A DNA stretch of 64,000 nucleotides from Tissierellales bacterium (GCA_030146705.1 JASLBE010000062.1:1-64000), one strand, 5' to 3'. Numbered from the stretch's first letter, positions 8,745-16,709 are shown. The notes: a model not told the origin generated them from the sequence alone. Program-made: numbers and translations.

Positions 8745-9266
8745 ATGAAGAAAATATGTTTAGACTATGGTCACGGAGGCTATGATCCAGGAGCAAGCTA
8801 CAAGGGGAGGAAGGAGTCGGATGACAATATTTTAGTTGGGAAAATCCTGGCCGATATCTTGAGAAAAAGTGGAGTAGAAGTTGTAGAAACCAGGTCAAAA
8901 GATACCTATGTTTCCTTAGAGGAAAGGGTTAGGATTGCCAACAAGGAAGGGGTAGACTGGTTTATATCTATCCATAGGAATGCCTTTATGCCAGAAAAGG
9001 CTAAAGGGGTAGAGGTCTACACCTATAAAAATCCTACGGCCAAGGCAAGGACCCTGGGGGGAAGGATAGAAAAGTCCTTGGTCAAGCTAGGCTTTAAAAG
9101 CAGAGGGGTTAAACTTGGAGACTTTTATGTTTTGAGAAAAACTAAGGCCCCAGCTATTTTAATAGAGCTAGGATTTTTGGACAATAGCCAAGACAATGAA
9201 CTTTTTGACAGGAAATTGTGTCAAATAGCAAGAAATATTTCCCAGGAAATATTAGCCATAGGCTAG
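8745..9266 (+). CDS. N-acetylmuramoyl-L-alanine amidase (Amidase_3)
   Basis: This 173-residue zinc amidase cleaves the lactyl-amide bond between MurNAc and the peptide stem. Amidase_3 hallmarks are clear: DYGHGGYDPG near the N-terminus (zinc His), a Glu in the KESDDN segment, SIHRNA (second His), and ILIELGFLDN (catalytic Glu). There is no signal peptide, wall-binding domain or membrane segment, so it consists of the catalytic domain alone, the size of a phage endolysin core. No phage genes surround it. The ribosome site is weak, and a CCTAC/GTAGG hairpin (8721-8736) overlaps its edge. Confidence 0.92.
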   Translation: MKKICLDYGHGGYDPGASYKGRKESDDNILVGKILADILRKSGVEVVETRSKDTYVSLEERVRIANKEGVDWFISIHRNAFMPEKAKGVEVYTYKNPTAKARTLGGRIEKSLVKLGFKSRGVKLGDFYVLRKTKAPAILIELGFLDNSQDNELFDRKLCQIARNISQEILAIG

Positions 9267-9284
9267 TGAAAACTAGCTAAAGTT

Positions 9285-9293
9285 TGTTATAAT
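9285..9293 (+). promoter_or_regulatory. Extended -10 promoter for the lipoprotein gene
   Basis: TGTTATAAT at 9285-9293, 22 nt before the GTG start of the downstream lipoprotein. Confidence 0.55.
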
Positions 9294-9314
9294 AGGTTAG
9301 AGAGGAGGGATAGT

Positions 9315-9767
9315 GTGAAACTTAAAAAAAGAGGCCTGGTAGTAGGATCCCTAGTGTTGGCATCAATATTACTACTGACTGCTTGTACTAGCAAGGGTAA
9401 ACCAGAAGAAACTAATAAGGAAGAAATAACAGAAGAAGTATCAGACAAGGAAAAAGAAGATGGTACAAGGATTGATACAGTAGTTTTAGTTGAAAACATA
9501 ATTGGGGAAAACTTTGAAAATGTAAGGCTTAAAAATTATAAGATTGATGGTAGGATGGATAATCCAGAGGAACTTTATATTGCAGACTTAGAACTTTACC
9601 TAGATGTTGAAGATAAGGAAGAGGCTGAAAGGCTTATATCTGAGTATAGTGAAGTTTTATTTGAAAAGCTATATGAAAAGAAAAAGTATGAAGAAGTTGT
9701 TCTAATTTGGACAAGTCCTAACCATAAAGAAGGCGAAGAAATAGAAAAAATAGATTATAAGGGTTAG
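9315..9767 (+). CDS. Small lipoprotein, family A copy 1
   Basis: The 150-residue product is a predicted lipoprotein with a short basic start, a hydrophobic stretch and the lipobox LLTAC (Cys at about residue 24). A Glu-rich linker leads to a domain of about 95 residues that resembles the next gene's product: helix, then a strand pattern (LYIADLELYLDVEDKEEAERL), then a Lys/Tyr-rich helix and a final V-L-x-W strand. The start is GTG, preceded by GAGAGGAGGG. A terminator separates it from its paralogue, so the two are transcribed at least partly separately. Function unknown; the fold is anchored to the outer face of the membrane. Confidence 0.8.
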   Translation: MKLKKRGLVVGSLVLASILLLTACTSKGKPEETNKEEITEEVSDKEKEDGTRIDTVVLVENIIGENFENVRLKNYKIDGRMDNPEELYIADLELYLDVEDKEEAERLISEYSEVLFEKLYEKKKYEEVVLIWTSPNHKEGEEIEKIDYKG

Positions 9768-9769
9768 GT

Positions 9770-9796
9770 AAAAGCAAGGGGGACCTTGCTTTTATA
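9770..9796 (+). terminator. Terminator between the two lipoprotein genes
   Basis: A perfect 10-bp stem AAAAGCAAGG/CCTTGCTTTT with loop GGGA. Confidence 0.8.
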
Positions 9797-9826
9797 TTTA
9801 GGATAGAACTTGGATAAGGAGGAAGT

Positions 9827-10288
9827 ATGGGAAGAAAATTTAGGTTTATAGGTCTTTTACTTGTGCTTAGCCTAGGCTTATTGGCTTGTGAAACTAAGAT
9901 GGAGCCTGAAGAAAGCCATGATTTTATTAAGGAGATTGAAGAGGAAAAAAGTGATGGTGAGAAAAACCTAGTTAGGAACAAGGAGATTGAAGAGGAATTG
10001 GAAGGGATTTTTCAAGCTATGCTGGAAGAAAAAGACTACAAAAATTATAGCCTAGTTACAACTGAGGTTTGGGTTTATAAGGACCAAAGGTCTAAGATAT
10101 ATGATGGAAGGATTGAAATGGACCTTAAGGAGGAAGATAAGGATAAGGCCGAGGAGGTTTTTAAGTCTACTAGTGAATATATTAAGGAAGCCTTGGCTAA
10201 AAAATATGATTATGAGAGATTGGAACTAAATTGGGAAAATGAAAATTATAGGGAAAAGGACAAAAAAGAAGTAATAATTTATAAATAA
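9827..10288 (+). CDS. Small lipoprotein, family A copy 2
   Basis: This 153-residue predicted lipoprotein (lipobox LLAC, Cys at about residue 21) is a diverged paralogue of the preceding gene: both have an acidic linker and a domain with the pattern D-L-x-x-E-D-K-x-K/E-A-E, a Lys-Lys/Tyr-Tyr-Glu helix and an L-x-W strand near the end. The start ATG follows GGAGGAAG. A terminator follows the gene. I do not recognise the family; tandem duplication is the clearest inference. Confidence 0.8.
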   Translation: MGRKFRFIGLLLVLSLGLLACETKMEPEESHDFIKEIEEEKSDGEKNLVRNKEIEEELEGIFQAMLEEKDYKNYSLVTTEVWVYKDQRSKIYDGRIEMDLKEEDKDKAEEVFKSTSEYIKEALAKKYDYERLELNWENENYREKDKKEVIIYK

Positions 10289-10322
10289 AACCAGCTACTG
10301 TTTACAAAGTAGCTGGTTTTTT
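10287..10322 (+). terminator. Terminator after lipoprotein copy 2
   Basis: Arms 10287-10299 and 10308-10320 (AAAACCAGCTACT/AGTAGCTGGTTTT) form a perfect 13-bp stem followed by T residues. The left arm begins at the stop codon. Confidence 0.85.
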
Positions 10323-10408
10323 CTATTTATGGTCTATCTAAACTGGGAGAAAAGTCCGATATATAGTCTGTATGGGAAATAAATATAATAAGAGAAGGGA
10401 GAAGAGAA

Positions 10409-12406
10409 ATGAAACTAAGGAGTAAAATTTTAATTTCCATGACGACTATGGCATTAGTAATTACTTTTATATTATTTTTTATAAACTATTCTTACTCTAT
10501 AAAGAGTTATGAAAGGGAGCTAAACACAAGAATTCAATCTAGGGCAGACAACCTATCAGAAAGTTTAAACAAGTGGACTAATGTTCATATGGAGCAAGTG
10601 GAGCAAATTATATTCGATATAGTTTACTATGATAATTATGAGGGAGACAAGGGAAGGGATTATTTAAAAGAGGTAGTAAAGGAAGATGATGATATTTTGG
10701 ACTACTATCTTCAAATTGAAAATAAACCTTTTTTAAGCAAGAATAAAGAAATGGCCAAGCTAGACTTTACTAGTAGGGACTGGTATGTAAAGGCCAAGGA
10801 CCAAGAGGGTTTTTATATATCTAAACCCTACATAGATAAGGAGTTTAATACTATGGTGGTTACCTTTTCTAAGTCTTTTGAAACAAAGGCTGGGGAGAAG
10901 GGGGTTTTTGGTGCTGATGTTTTGGCTGACGACCTTTTAAAAATAGTTGAAAACTTTAAACTTAGAGAAGAGTCTAGGAACTTCTTAATTGATGATAAGG
11001 GGGATATTTTAACCCACTCAAGAGATGACTTGAAGCCTGAGGGTGAGGTTTTTAAAAATCTTGGAGTAATTTATGGGGAAAATATTCAAAAATTAGTAGA
11101 CAAGCATAACCTATCCCTAAGGGAAAGAAAGATAAAGTCTGTTGATGGAAGTGAAAGATACTATTATTTTTCAGATATTAAGGGGACTGGTTGGACTTTA
11201 GGGCTGGCTATAAATGCCAAGAATATGGCCAGGAACTTAAACAAGGTAATAATGATAACCTTTACATCAGTTATGCTTATTATAGCTTTGGTTATAGTCT
11301 TGTCTTTAAAAATATCATCAACTATTACTAGCCCAATTTTAGAATCCGTAGATATATTAGAGAAAATAGGGAACCTAGACTTAAGGGTAGATGTTTCCCA
11401 AGAAAATTTGGCTAGAAAAGATGAAATAGGACAAATGGCTAAGTCTTTTGACCAGATAATTGATAATTTAAAATTATTTATGGAAAAACTAAAATTAGCC
11501 ATTGAAAAAAATGACTTGATCTACAAGTCCACCCTGGAGAACCTAAGGTCTTTAAATCTTCAAGGGGAAGACATATCAGCAACAACAGAAGAACTTTCAG
11601 CAGGAATGGAGGAAACTTCAGCAACAACCCAATCTATATCCAACTCTGTAAATAATATATATGATTCAATGAAGGATTTTAACGGCATAATAGAAGAATT
11701 ATTTAATATGGCTGTTGGAATTAGGGATAATGCTGAAAAATCAAATGAAGATTTTGTAATGGCTAGGAATACAACCTTGGAGAAGTATACCTATACCCGT
11801 GAAAATCTACAAAAGGCAATAATATCTGCCAATAAGGTCAATGAAATAAATGTATTAACAGATACAATCACCTCCATAGCAGACCAGACAACCCTTTTGT
11901 CTTTAAATGCTGCAATAGAAGCTGCAAGGGCAGGGGAAAATGGCAAGGGCTTTGCTGTAGTTGCTAGGGAAATTAGGATTTTGGCAGAGGATTCTAATAA
12001 GGCAGCTGACCAAATCCAAGGAATTACAAGGGTTATGGCATCGGCTATTGCCAACTTAATTGAAGATACTAAGGAACTTATTAAGATAATGGAAGAAAAT
12101 GTTATAAAGGACTATGATAGGGCTGTGAAGGATAGTATAAATTCTAGGAAAAATAGTATAGCCATAGATAGTTCTGTTAGGGAAATATCCAGTAAGTCAG
12201 AAGCTATAAAAGAAAATATATATGAGATAAACACAGCTATAGAAGAAATTATTAGCACAATAGAGGAGTCAACCAAGGCAACAGTTGGAATTGCAGAGAA
12301 AAATATGGAAGCAGTTTCCTCTATGCACAATATAAATGACCAGATGGAATCTAGCAAGGCAATATCTGAGGACTTATCAGACCTTGTGGACAAGGTAAAG
12401 CTATAG
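10409..12406 (+). CDS. Methyl-accepting chemotaxis protein with Cache sensor
   Basis: A 665-residue transmembrane chemoreceptor. Membrane segment 1 is at about residues 9-27. An extracellular sensor of about 250 residues with the dCache pattern (DFTSRDWYVKAKDQEGFYIS, then IDDKGDILTHS) comes next. Membrane segment 2 is at about 285-307, then a HAMP domain. The cytoplasmic signalling domain contains the hairpin-tip consensus (SLNAAIEAARAGENGKGFAV). Cache domains often bind amino acids or carboxylates. No che or flagellar genes are in the window, so the partner kinase is elsewhere. The start ATG is preceded by a purine-rich site, AGAAGGGAGAAGAG. Confidence 0.93.
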   Translation: MKLRSKILISMTTMALVITFILFFINYSYSIKSYERELNTRIQSRADNLSESLNKWTNVHMEQVEQIIFDIVYYDNYEGDKGRDYLKEVVKEDDDILDYYLQIENKPFLSKNKEMAKLDFTSRDWYVKAKDQEGFYISKPYIDKEFNTMVVTFSKSFETKAGEKGVFGADVLADDLLKIVENFKLREESRNFLIDDKGDILTHSRDDLKPEGEVFKNLGVIYGENIQKLVDKHNLSLRERKIKSVDGSERYYYFSDIKGTGWTLGLAINAKNMARNLNKVIMITFTSVMLIIALVIVLSLKISSTITSPILESVDILEKIGNLDLRVDVSQENLARKDEIGQMAKSFDQIIDNLKLFMEKLKLAIEKNDLIYKSTLENLRSLNLQGEDISATTEELSAGMEETSATTQSISNSVNNIYDSMKDFNGIIEELFNMAVGIRDNAEKSNEDFVMARNTTLEKYTYTRENLQKAIISANKVNEINVLTDTITSIADQTTLLSLNAAIEAARAGENGKGFAVVAREIRILAEDSNKAADQIQGITRVMASAIANLIEDTKELIKIMEENVIKDYDRAVKDSINSRKNSIAIDSSVREISSKSEAIKENIYEINTAIEEIISTIEESTKATVGIAEKNMEAVSSMHNINDQMESSKAISEDLSDLVDKVKL

Positions 12407-12430
12407 GCTAGTTTCATATTAATACTCAAT

Positions 12431-12470
12431 AAAAAGAGCTGTAAACCTAGGGTTTACTGGCTCTTTTTAT
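12431..12470. terminator. Bidirectional terminator
   Basis: A two-part stem: AAAAAGAG with CTCTTTTT outside, and GTAAACC with GGTTTAC inside (loop TAG). It serves the chemoreceptor on the plus strand. The stop codon of the minus-strand AbrB-like gene lies inside it. Confidence 0.8.
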
Positions 12471-12695
12471 TTTTTTATATTCATTTAAAAGCTCTTCACC
12501 TTGAAAGCCCTTCTCCCTTAGGGAGTCTAAAAGATTTTTAGATTCAGGCTTTAAGCCATCATAAAATGGCCTTATTATAAGTTGACCATCTTCCAGGCAA
12601 CATATAAGCTGGTCTTTAATTCCAAGTTCCAGCAAATACTCACCAGGTATCTTGATTTTCCCACCAGGTAAAAGCTCCAAATGTTCGCATTTCAT
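12447..12695 (-). CDS. AbrB/MazE/SpoVT-like swapped-hairpin protein
   Basis: The 82-residue protein has an N-terminal looped-hinge DNA-binding segment of the AbrB type (LPGGKIKIPGEYLLELGIKD, then QLIIRP) and a helical, Lys-rich C-terminus. No toxin gene is beside it, so I favour a stand-alone regulator over a MazE antitoxin. The start ATG is preceded by GGAGGTGG at good spacing. The last codons and the stop lie within the transcription terminator hairpin shared with the convergent chemoreceptor gene. Confidence 0.7.
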   Translation of the reverse strand: MKCEHLELLPGGKIKIPGEYLLELGIKDQLICCLEDGQLIIRPFYDGLKPESKNLLDSLREKGFQGEELLNEYKKIKRASKP

Positions 12696-12864
12696 CCTAC
12701 CACCTCCAGGCTATTTTAAATACTATACCCTAAAATAAGAAAAAATCTGGTACCTAAAACTTTAGGTAAACTGATAATTGTAAAAGTATCAACAATAGGC
12801 TATTATTTTATATATAGGCCTAGTACATAATCCAGTTAAATAAATAATTAATAAGGGGGATACT

Positions 12865-13737
12865 ATGAAAAAAAGAAATTTATTAATCTTAATGCTTTGT
12901 TTTGTAATGGTATTTACAGTAGCCTGTGGAAAGAAGGAAGAGGAAAAAACCTTGAAAATGGGTTTTGTTCCCCTAGTAGATGGGGACAAGCTAATAGATA
13001 ATATCCAACCATTGGCAGATATTTTAACGGAAGAAATGGGGGTTAAGGTAGAAGCCTTTACAGCAACAAACTATGTTGGAGTAGTTGAAGGTTTAGGTTC
13101 AGGTAGTGTTGACTTTGGTATTATACCACCCTTTGCCTGTGTTCTTGCCAATAATGAATCAGGGGCAGAAGTTTTACTAACATCTATTAATAAGGATGGA
13201 GAGCCAGGCTATTATTCAGAAGTTCTAGTTAGGAAGGATAGTGGCATAAATAGTATAGAAGACCTAAAGGGTAAAAAAATAGCCTTTGTGGATCCTTCTT
13301 CAACATCAGGCTATATATTTCCAGGAGCCTACTTAAAAGACCATGGCATAGACCTTGAAAAGGATATTGAATATGTTTACAGTGGTGGCCATGATAAGTC
13401 CTTGCAGCTAATCCTAAATAAGGATGTTGATGCTATAGCAACTTTTGAAGCTGTAGGACTAAGGTACCAAGATGAGTTTCCAACAGCAGAAGAAGACCTA
13501 AAATCCTTGTTTAAAAGTGAAATGATACCAGGCATATCAGTAACTGTTTCATCTTCTATGGATGAGGCAACAAAAAATAAATTAGGTGATGTCTTAGAAC
13601 ACATTTCTGAGAATGAGGATGCTATAAAAATCTTTGAAGACCACTTTGGATTATATGGTTTTCAAAAGGCAAATATTGATGACTATGACAAGGTTAGGAA
13701 GGTTTCAGAACTTATGGATGTAGACCTGTCTAAATAA
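12865..13737 (+). CDS. phnD: PhnD-like substrate-binding lipoprotein
   Basis: The 290-residue product is the binding component of a phosphate/phosphite/phosphonate-type ABC importer. It has a lipoprotein signal with lipobox FTVAC (Cys at about residue 21). Family hallmarks are LKMGFVPLVDGDK near the start, GSVDFGIIPPFACVLA, and DPSSTSGYIFPGAY, the loop that binds the oxyanion in PhnD-type proteins. The ATPase and permease of this type lie 5.7 kb upstream with unrelated genes between, so the system appears split. The ligand cannot be read from sequence. It has its own SD (AAGGGGG) and a following terminator. Confidence 0.88.
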   Translation: MKKRNLLILMLCFVMVFTVACGKKEEEKTLKMGFVPLVDGDKLIDNIQPLADILTEEMGVKVEAFTATNYVGVVEGLGSGSVDFGIIPPFACVLANNESGAEVLLTSINKDGEPGYYSEVLVRKDSGINSIEDLKGKKIAFVDPSSTSGYIFPGAYLKDHGIDLEKDIEYVYSGGHDKSLQLILNKDVDAIATFEAVGLRYQDEFPTAEEDLKSLFKSEMIPGISVTVSSSMDEATKNKLGDVLEHISENEDAIKIFEDHFGLYGFQKANIDDYDKVRKVSELMDVDLSK

Positions 13738-13751
13738 AATTTAAGGAAGGG

Positions 13752-13782
13752 AAAAAGCCAGTTTAATTACTGGCTTTTTTCT
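13752..13782. terminator. Bidirectional terminator
   Basis: Arms 13752-13762 and 13769-13779 (AAAAAGCCAGT/ACTGGCTTTTT) with a T run. The minus-strand zinc-ribbon gene ends inside it. Confidence 0.8.
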
Positions 13783-14045
13783 TTGGGATTTTCTAGCCCC
13801 AAGCCATAGTCTGTATTTAGCTTTGGCATTTTTTCAACATTTTTAAAAAATAGGTTTTTAACCAGGACTAAAAATCCAAGGGCAATTACAAGTACAAGTA
13901 AAAACTTAGGACTTAGCATATTATTATTACTAGGCTCTACATTGGGAAGCTGGGCTTCCTTAGGCCTATCCTCTAAAAGACAGCCACACTTAGGGCAGGT
14001 GTCTAAATTATTTTTAATTTCCTCTTCACACCTAGGACAAATCAT
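13767..14045 (-). CDS. Zinc-ribbon membrane protein
   Basis: The 92-residue protein starts with a zinc ribbon, MICPRC ... CPKCGC (two Cys pairs at about residues 3/6 and 17/20). A single membrane segment follows at about residues 46-66 (FLLVLVIALGFLVLVKNLFF), with a short Pro/Asn/Lys-rich tail. Small proteins of this design are common in Firmicutes and mostly uncharacterised. It is convergent with the binding-protein gene, and its 3' end overlaps that gene's terminator. Confidence 0.75.
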   Translation of the reverse strand: MICPRCEEEIKNNLDTCPKCGCLLEDRPKEAQLPNVEPSNNNMLSPKFLLVLVIALGFLVLVKNLFFKNVEKMPKLNTDYGLGLENPKEKSQ

Positions 14046-14172
14046 TAAATCACCTCTCTTGCTAAGGTTAATTATATAATAAAAAAATAAAATAATTAAG
14101 CCATACTTTTAGGAAGTAGGGCTTTTTCTAATCTCTAGAAACTCCCTATACTAGGTCCAAGGAGGTAGTTAT

Positions 14173-14730
14173 ATGGAAGACTTAGTTAGAAGGGCAAAAG
14201 AAAATGACCCAGGGGCTAAATTAGAAATTATTGAAAGATTAAAACCCTTAACCTATAAATACATTAGGAGGTATAGGAATTTCAATGAAGGATTGGAGGA
14301 TATCTACCAAGATGGGGTCTTGGAAATTCTACAGGCCATAGAGGACTATGATCCTAAGAAGGGGGCTAAGTTTTTAGGCTATATTAAGCTAAGGTTAAGA
14401 TATTTTTACCTAGATAGGTTAAAATACACAATAAAAAGGGAGGAAGAAAGTTTAAATACTAGTTTTCAAGATACGGGCTTAGAAAGGCTGGACCTTATAG
14501 TTGACCCTAGTGTAGATATAGAAGGAAGGCTTGTAAGGATGGATGAAAACTTAGAACTATATAGGGCCTATGAAAAACTAAGTAGGAGGGAGAAAGAAGT
14601 AGTTGACTACTATTATATTAAAGGTTTATCTATGGTTGAAATAAGTAAAAGGTTGGATCTTGCCTATAGGACTGTTGTAAATAATAAGGCAAATGCCCTA
14701 AAAAGGCTTAGAAAAAACCTAGAGAAATAG
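14173..14730 (+). CDS. Small sigma-70 family sigma factor
   Basis: A 185-residue RNA polymerase sigma factor with only regions 2 and 4. Region 2 is visible at about residues 20-75 (LEDIYQDGVLEILQAIEDYD, then KFLGYIKLRLRYFYLDRLK). Region 4 is at about 135-183 with a helix-turn-helix (LSRREKEVVDYYYIKGLSMV, then EISKRLDLAYRTVVNNK). The size and layout suit an ECF-like or SigH/competence-type alternative sigma. No anti-sigma gene is adjacent, although the membrane zinc-ribbon protein at 13767 is encoded divergently just upstream. Its regulon is unknown. A strong AAGGAGG site precedes the ATG. Confidence 0.88.
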   Translation: MEDLVRRAKENDPGAKLEIIERLKPLTYKYIRRYRNFNEGLEDIYQDGVLEILQAIEDYDPKKGAKFLGYIKLRLRYFYLDRLKYTIKREEESLNTSFQDTGLERLDLIVDPSVDIEGRLVRMDENLELYRAYEKLSRREKEVVDYYYIKGLSMVEISKRLDLAYRTVVNNKANALKRLRKNLEK

Positions 14731-14776
14731 TTTAAATACCGTTATAATATAAGTTAGTACAAATAGGAGGGACAAA

Positions 14777-15970
14777 ATGGAAGAAACAAAAATAAGAAGG
14801 GACAGTTTAATAATAACTGCCATAGCACTATATTTTACTTATGTTATTCACGGGATAGGAGTTTCAATACTTGCCCAGTATAAGCAGGAGTTAGCCAGTA
14901 ACTGGGGAGGAAATATTGGTTCGGTCCTACAAGTATCATCGGTTTTAGGACTTGGAAGGCTAGTGGCCCTTCCCTTTGCAGGACCAATGTCTGATAAGAT
15001 TGGTAGAAAGGTTACAGGCTTATTTGGAATCGCCCTATATATACTATATTTTATAGGGATAGCAAGCTCTAAAACAATAAAAATGGCCTATATCTATGGG
15101 ATAGTAGGAGGGGCAGCAAATTCATTTTTAGATACATCAGTAATTCCTTCGGTCTTAGAAATTTTTGAAGACAAGGGGGACATAGCCAGTATGTTTACCA
15201 AGTTTTCTATGTCCTTGGGTCAGTTTATACTACCCTTTGGAATTGGGTTTGTTGCTAGTAGGAACCTATCATACAGGACCCTATTTTACCTAGGGGCAGG
15301 CCTATTATTTATAGATGGAGTCCTTTTATTTATCTTAAAATTCCCAGAAGCAACAAGGGGAGAAACTGGAGAAAAAGAAGGAAGTATGAAATTTGATAGT
15401 GGGAGCCTGGCCCTTATCCTCTTAGGTTTTACAACAACAGCCAGCTTTCAACTTTGGCTAAATTGTAACCAAGAATTGGGACTTTTATATGGGGTGGCAG
15501 ACCCAAGTAAAATTCAGTCCTTGTATGCTATAGGAACTGTTTGCGCAATTTTATTTTCAACATTCTTTATGTTAAAAAGATTTAAACCAGTAGAAGTTTT
15601 GGTAATTTATCCCTTGGTGACTCTTATTAGCTTGGTCTTGGTCTACTTTATAAGGACGGCCCTAATGGTTAAGCTAGGAGGATTTTTAATGGGATTTTTT
15701 GCAGCAGGAGGGGTCCTTCAACTAGTTACTTCAACTGCCAATGCAATGTACCCAAGGAACAAGGGTAAGATTACATCAATAGTTATGATATCTTCAAGCT
15801 TAGGAAGCTACCTAGTTTTATTTCTTGCAGGGAAAATTACTAGTAGTTTTGGAAGCCTGGGACCAGTAAAGGTTGTCCTATTAAATATAGGCATAACTTT
15901 TATAGGGGTTTTATTAGGTATATTTGTAAATAAAAAATTTAAAAATAGGCCTAAGACTGTAAAAATGTAA
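14777..15970 (+). CDS. MFS transporter
   Basis: A 397-residue major facilitator with about 12 predicted membrane segments. The loop 2-3 motif of the family is present (GPMSDKIGRKVTGLFG, about residues 70-85), and a central charged loop (about 195-212) separates the two halves. The substrate cannot be inferred. The gene follows the sigma factor by 46 nt with its own SD (AGGAGGG), so the two could be co-transcribed. Confidence 0.88.
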   Translation: MEETKIRRDSLIITAIALYFTYVIHGIGVSILAQYKQELASNWGGNIGSVLQVSSVLGLGRLVALPFAGPMSDKIGRKVTGLFGIALYILYFIGIASSKTIKMAYIYGIVGGAANSFLDTSVIPSVLEIFEDKGDIASMFTKFSMSLGQFILPFGIGFVASRNLSYRTLFYLGAGLLFIDGVLLFILKFPEATRGETGEKEGSMKFDSGSLALILLGFTTTASFQLWLNCNQELGLLYGVADPSKIQSLYAIGTVCAILFSTFFMLKRFKPVEVLVIYPLVTLISLVLVYFIRTALMVKLGGFLMGFFAAGGVLQLVTSTANAMYPRNKGKITSIVMISSSLGSYLVLFLAGKITSSFGSLGPVKVVLLNIGITFIGVLLGIFVNKKFKNRPKTVKM

Positions 15971-16003
15971 ACTTCAATAAAGTTGATTAAATCAAGAAAG
16001 TTG

Positions 16004-16032
16004 TTGACTATATAATATTTAAGTGTTATGAT
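16004..16032 (+). promoter_or_regulatory. Strong sigma-A promoter with no gene downstream
   Basis: TTGACT (16004-16009), a 17-nt spacer and TATGAT (16027-16032) with a TG extension at 16024-16025. The next plus-strand features are two terminators, not a gene. Confidence 0.65.
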
Positions 16033-16082
16033 GTATGTAGAAAGTGATATTTCACATAAGAATGACCTTATAATTATAAATT

Positions 16083-16115
16083 AAAGGAGCTACTAGAGAA
16101 GTGGCTCCTTTTTTT
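16083..16115 (+). terminator. Terminator 1 of the candidate small RNA
   Basis: Arms 16083-16093 and 16101-16111 (AAAGGAGCTAC/GTGGCTCCTTT, one U-G pair), loop of 7, then seven T. Confidence 0.85.
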
Positions 16116-16120
16116 GTTAT

Positions 16121-16153
16121 AGATTCTAGCCGCCTAGGCTGGGATCTTTTTTA
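16121..16153 (+). terminator. Terminator 2, tandem backup
   Basis: Arms 16121-16131 and 16137-16147 (AGATTCTAGCC/GGCTGGGATCT, two U-G pairs), loop GCCTA, then six T. Confidence 0.7.
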
Positions 16154-16157
16154 ATAA

Positions 16158-16191
16158 AATATATAAAAAATACTACACCCTCTGGTGTAGC
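16158..16191 (-). terminator. Terminator for rrf2
   Basis: On the minus strand CTACACC/GGTGTAG (16173-16179 with 16184-16190) forms a hairpin with loop of 4, followed by a T-rich stretch (A-rich on the plus strand at 16160-16171), 20 nt after the rrf2 stop. Confidence 0.8.
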
Positions 16192-16210
16192 ATCTTTCTA
16201 TAATTAGTGA

Positions 16211-16669
16211 TTAGCTATTTAAAATCGCATCTAAATCAATACAGTCAGGAACTGGATTATTATCAGCTTGTTCAAATAAATTCTTAAAGTTAATAGCTTC
16301 TAAGTTTTGGATTAAATTTTTTTGAACATCCTTAAGTCTCTTATGAACTATACAGTTTATAGGGTATCTGTTACATTCAGTTCTATCAAAAAGGCAAGCA
16401 TTTATATAAATTGGTCCATCTATGGCTTCAATAACATCTTTAAATGTTATATCTTCTGGTTTGGCATTTAGGATATATCCACCCTTAACTCCCATGTAAG
16501 ATTTTATTAAACCTTTTTTTCGTAATTTTCTTAGAATTTTAAGTAAAAACTGCTGAGGTATTGTTTCTTCTTCAGCTAAAGTACTTGCACTTACCCGTTC
16601 ATCTGCTTCGTTTAAAGATAGATTTGAAATAACCCTAATAGCATAGTCTGCTTCTCTAGTTATGTTCAT
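16211..16669 (-). CDS. Rrf2-family Fe-S transcriptional regulator
   Basis: The 152-residue protein has the Rrf2 winged helix (MNITREADYAIRVISNLSLN; recognition region TIPQQFLLKILRKLRKKGLI). Three cysteines (Cys92, Cys99, Cys106, spaced C-x6-C-x6-C) fit the cluster-binding loop of IscR/NsrR-like members, so it probably senses Fe-S status, redox or nitric oxide. No isc/suf genes are adjacent. A perfect inverted repeat at 16688-16709, just upstream of its ribosome site, may be an autoregulatory operator. Transcription diverges from pyrG across a 539-nt gap. Confidence 0.88.
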   Translation of the reverse strand: MNITREADYAIRVISNLSLNEADERVSASTLAEEETIPQQFLLKILRKLRKKGLIKSYMGVKGGYILNAKPEDITFKDVIEAIDGPIYINACLFDRTECNRYPINCIVHKRLKDVQKNLIQNLEAINFKNLFEQADNNPVPDCIDLDAILNS

Positions 16670-16687
16670 AATATTCTAACTCCTCTC

Positions 16688-16709
16688 TAAAATTTAAATT
16701 CAAATTTTA
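16688..16709. promoter_or_regulatory. Possible Rrf2 operator
   Basis: An inverted repeat with perfect 8-bp arms TAAAATTT and AAATTTTA and a 6-nt spacer, immediately upstream of the rrf2 ribosome-binding site. It is AT-rich, so chance occurrence is a real possibility. Confidence 0.35.

Larger units (their letters stand above)
16036..16153 (+). ncRNA. Candidate small RNA of about 75-115 nt
   Basis: From the expected start near 16039 the transcript would run about 75 nt to a first hairpin terminator and about 110 nt to a second. It contains a GTGA/TCAC hairpin (around 16044-16055) and no ribosome-preceded ORF. The segment lies between two convergent genes, so it is not a leader for either. Supported by promoter and terminator signals only. 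Confidence 0.4.

Noticed and set aside
8745..9266. Phage endolysin as a sign of a prophage
   Set aside because: No other phage genes nearby; small Amidase_3 proteins are common in Firmicute chromosomes.
12447..12695. MazE-type antitoxin of a toxin-antitoxin pair
   Set aside because: No small toxin gene is adjacent on the same strand; the downstream side is a terminator.
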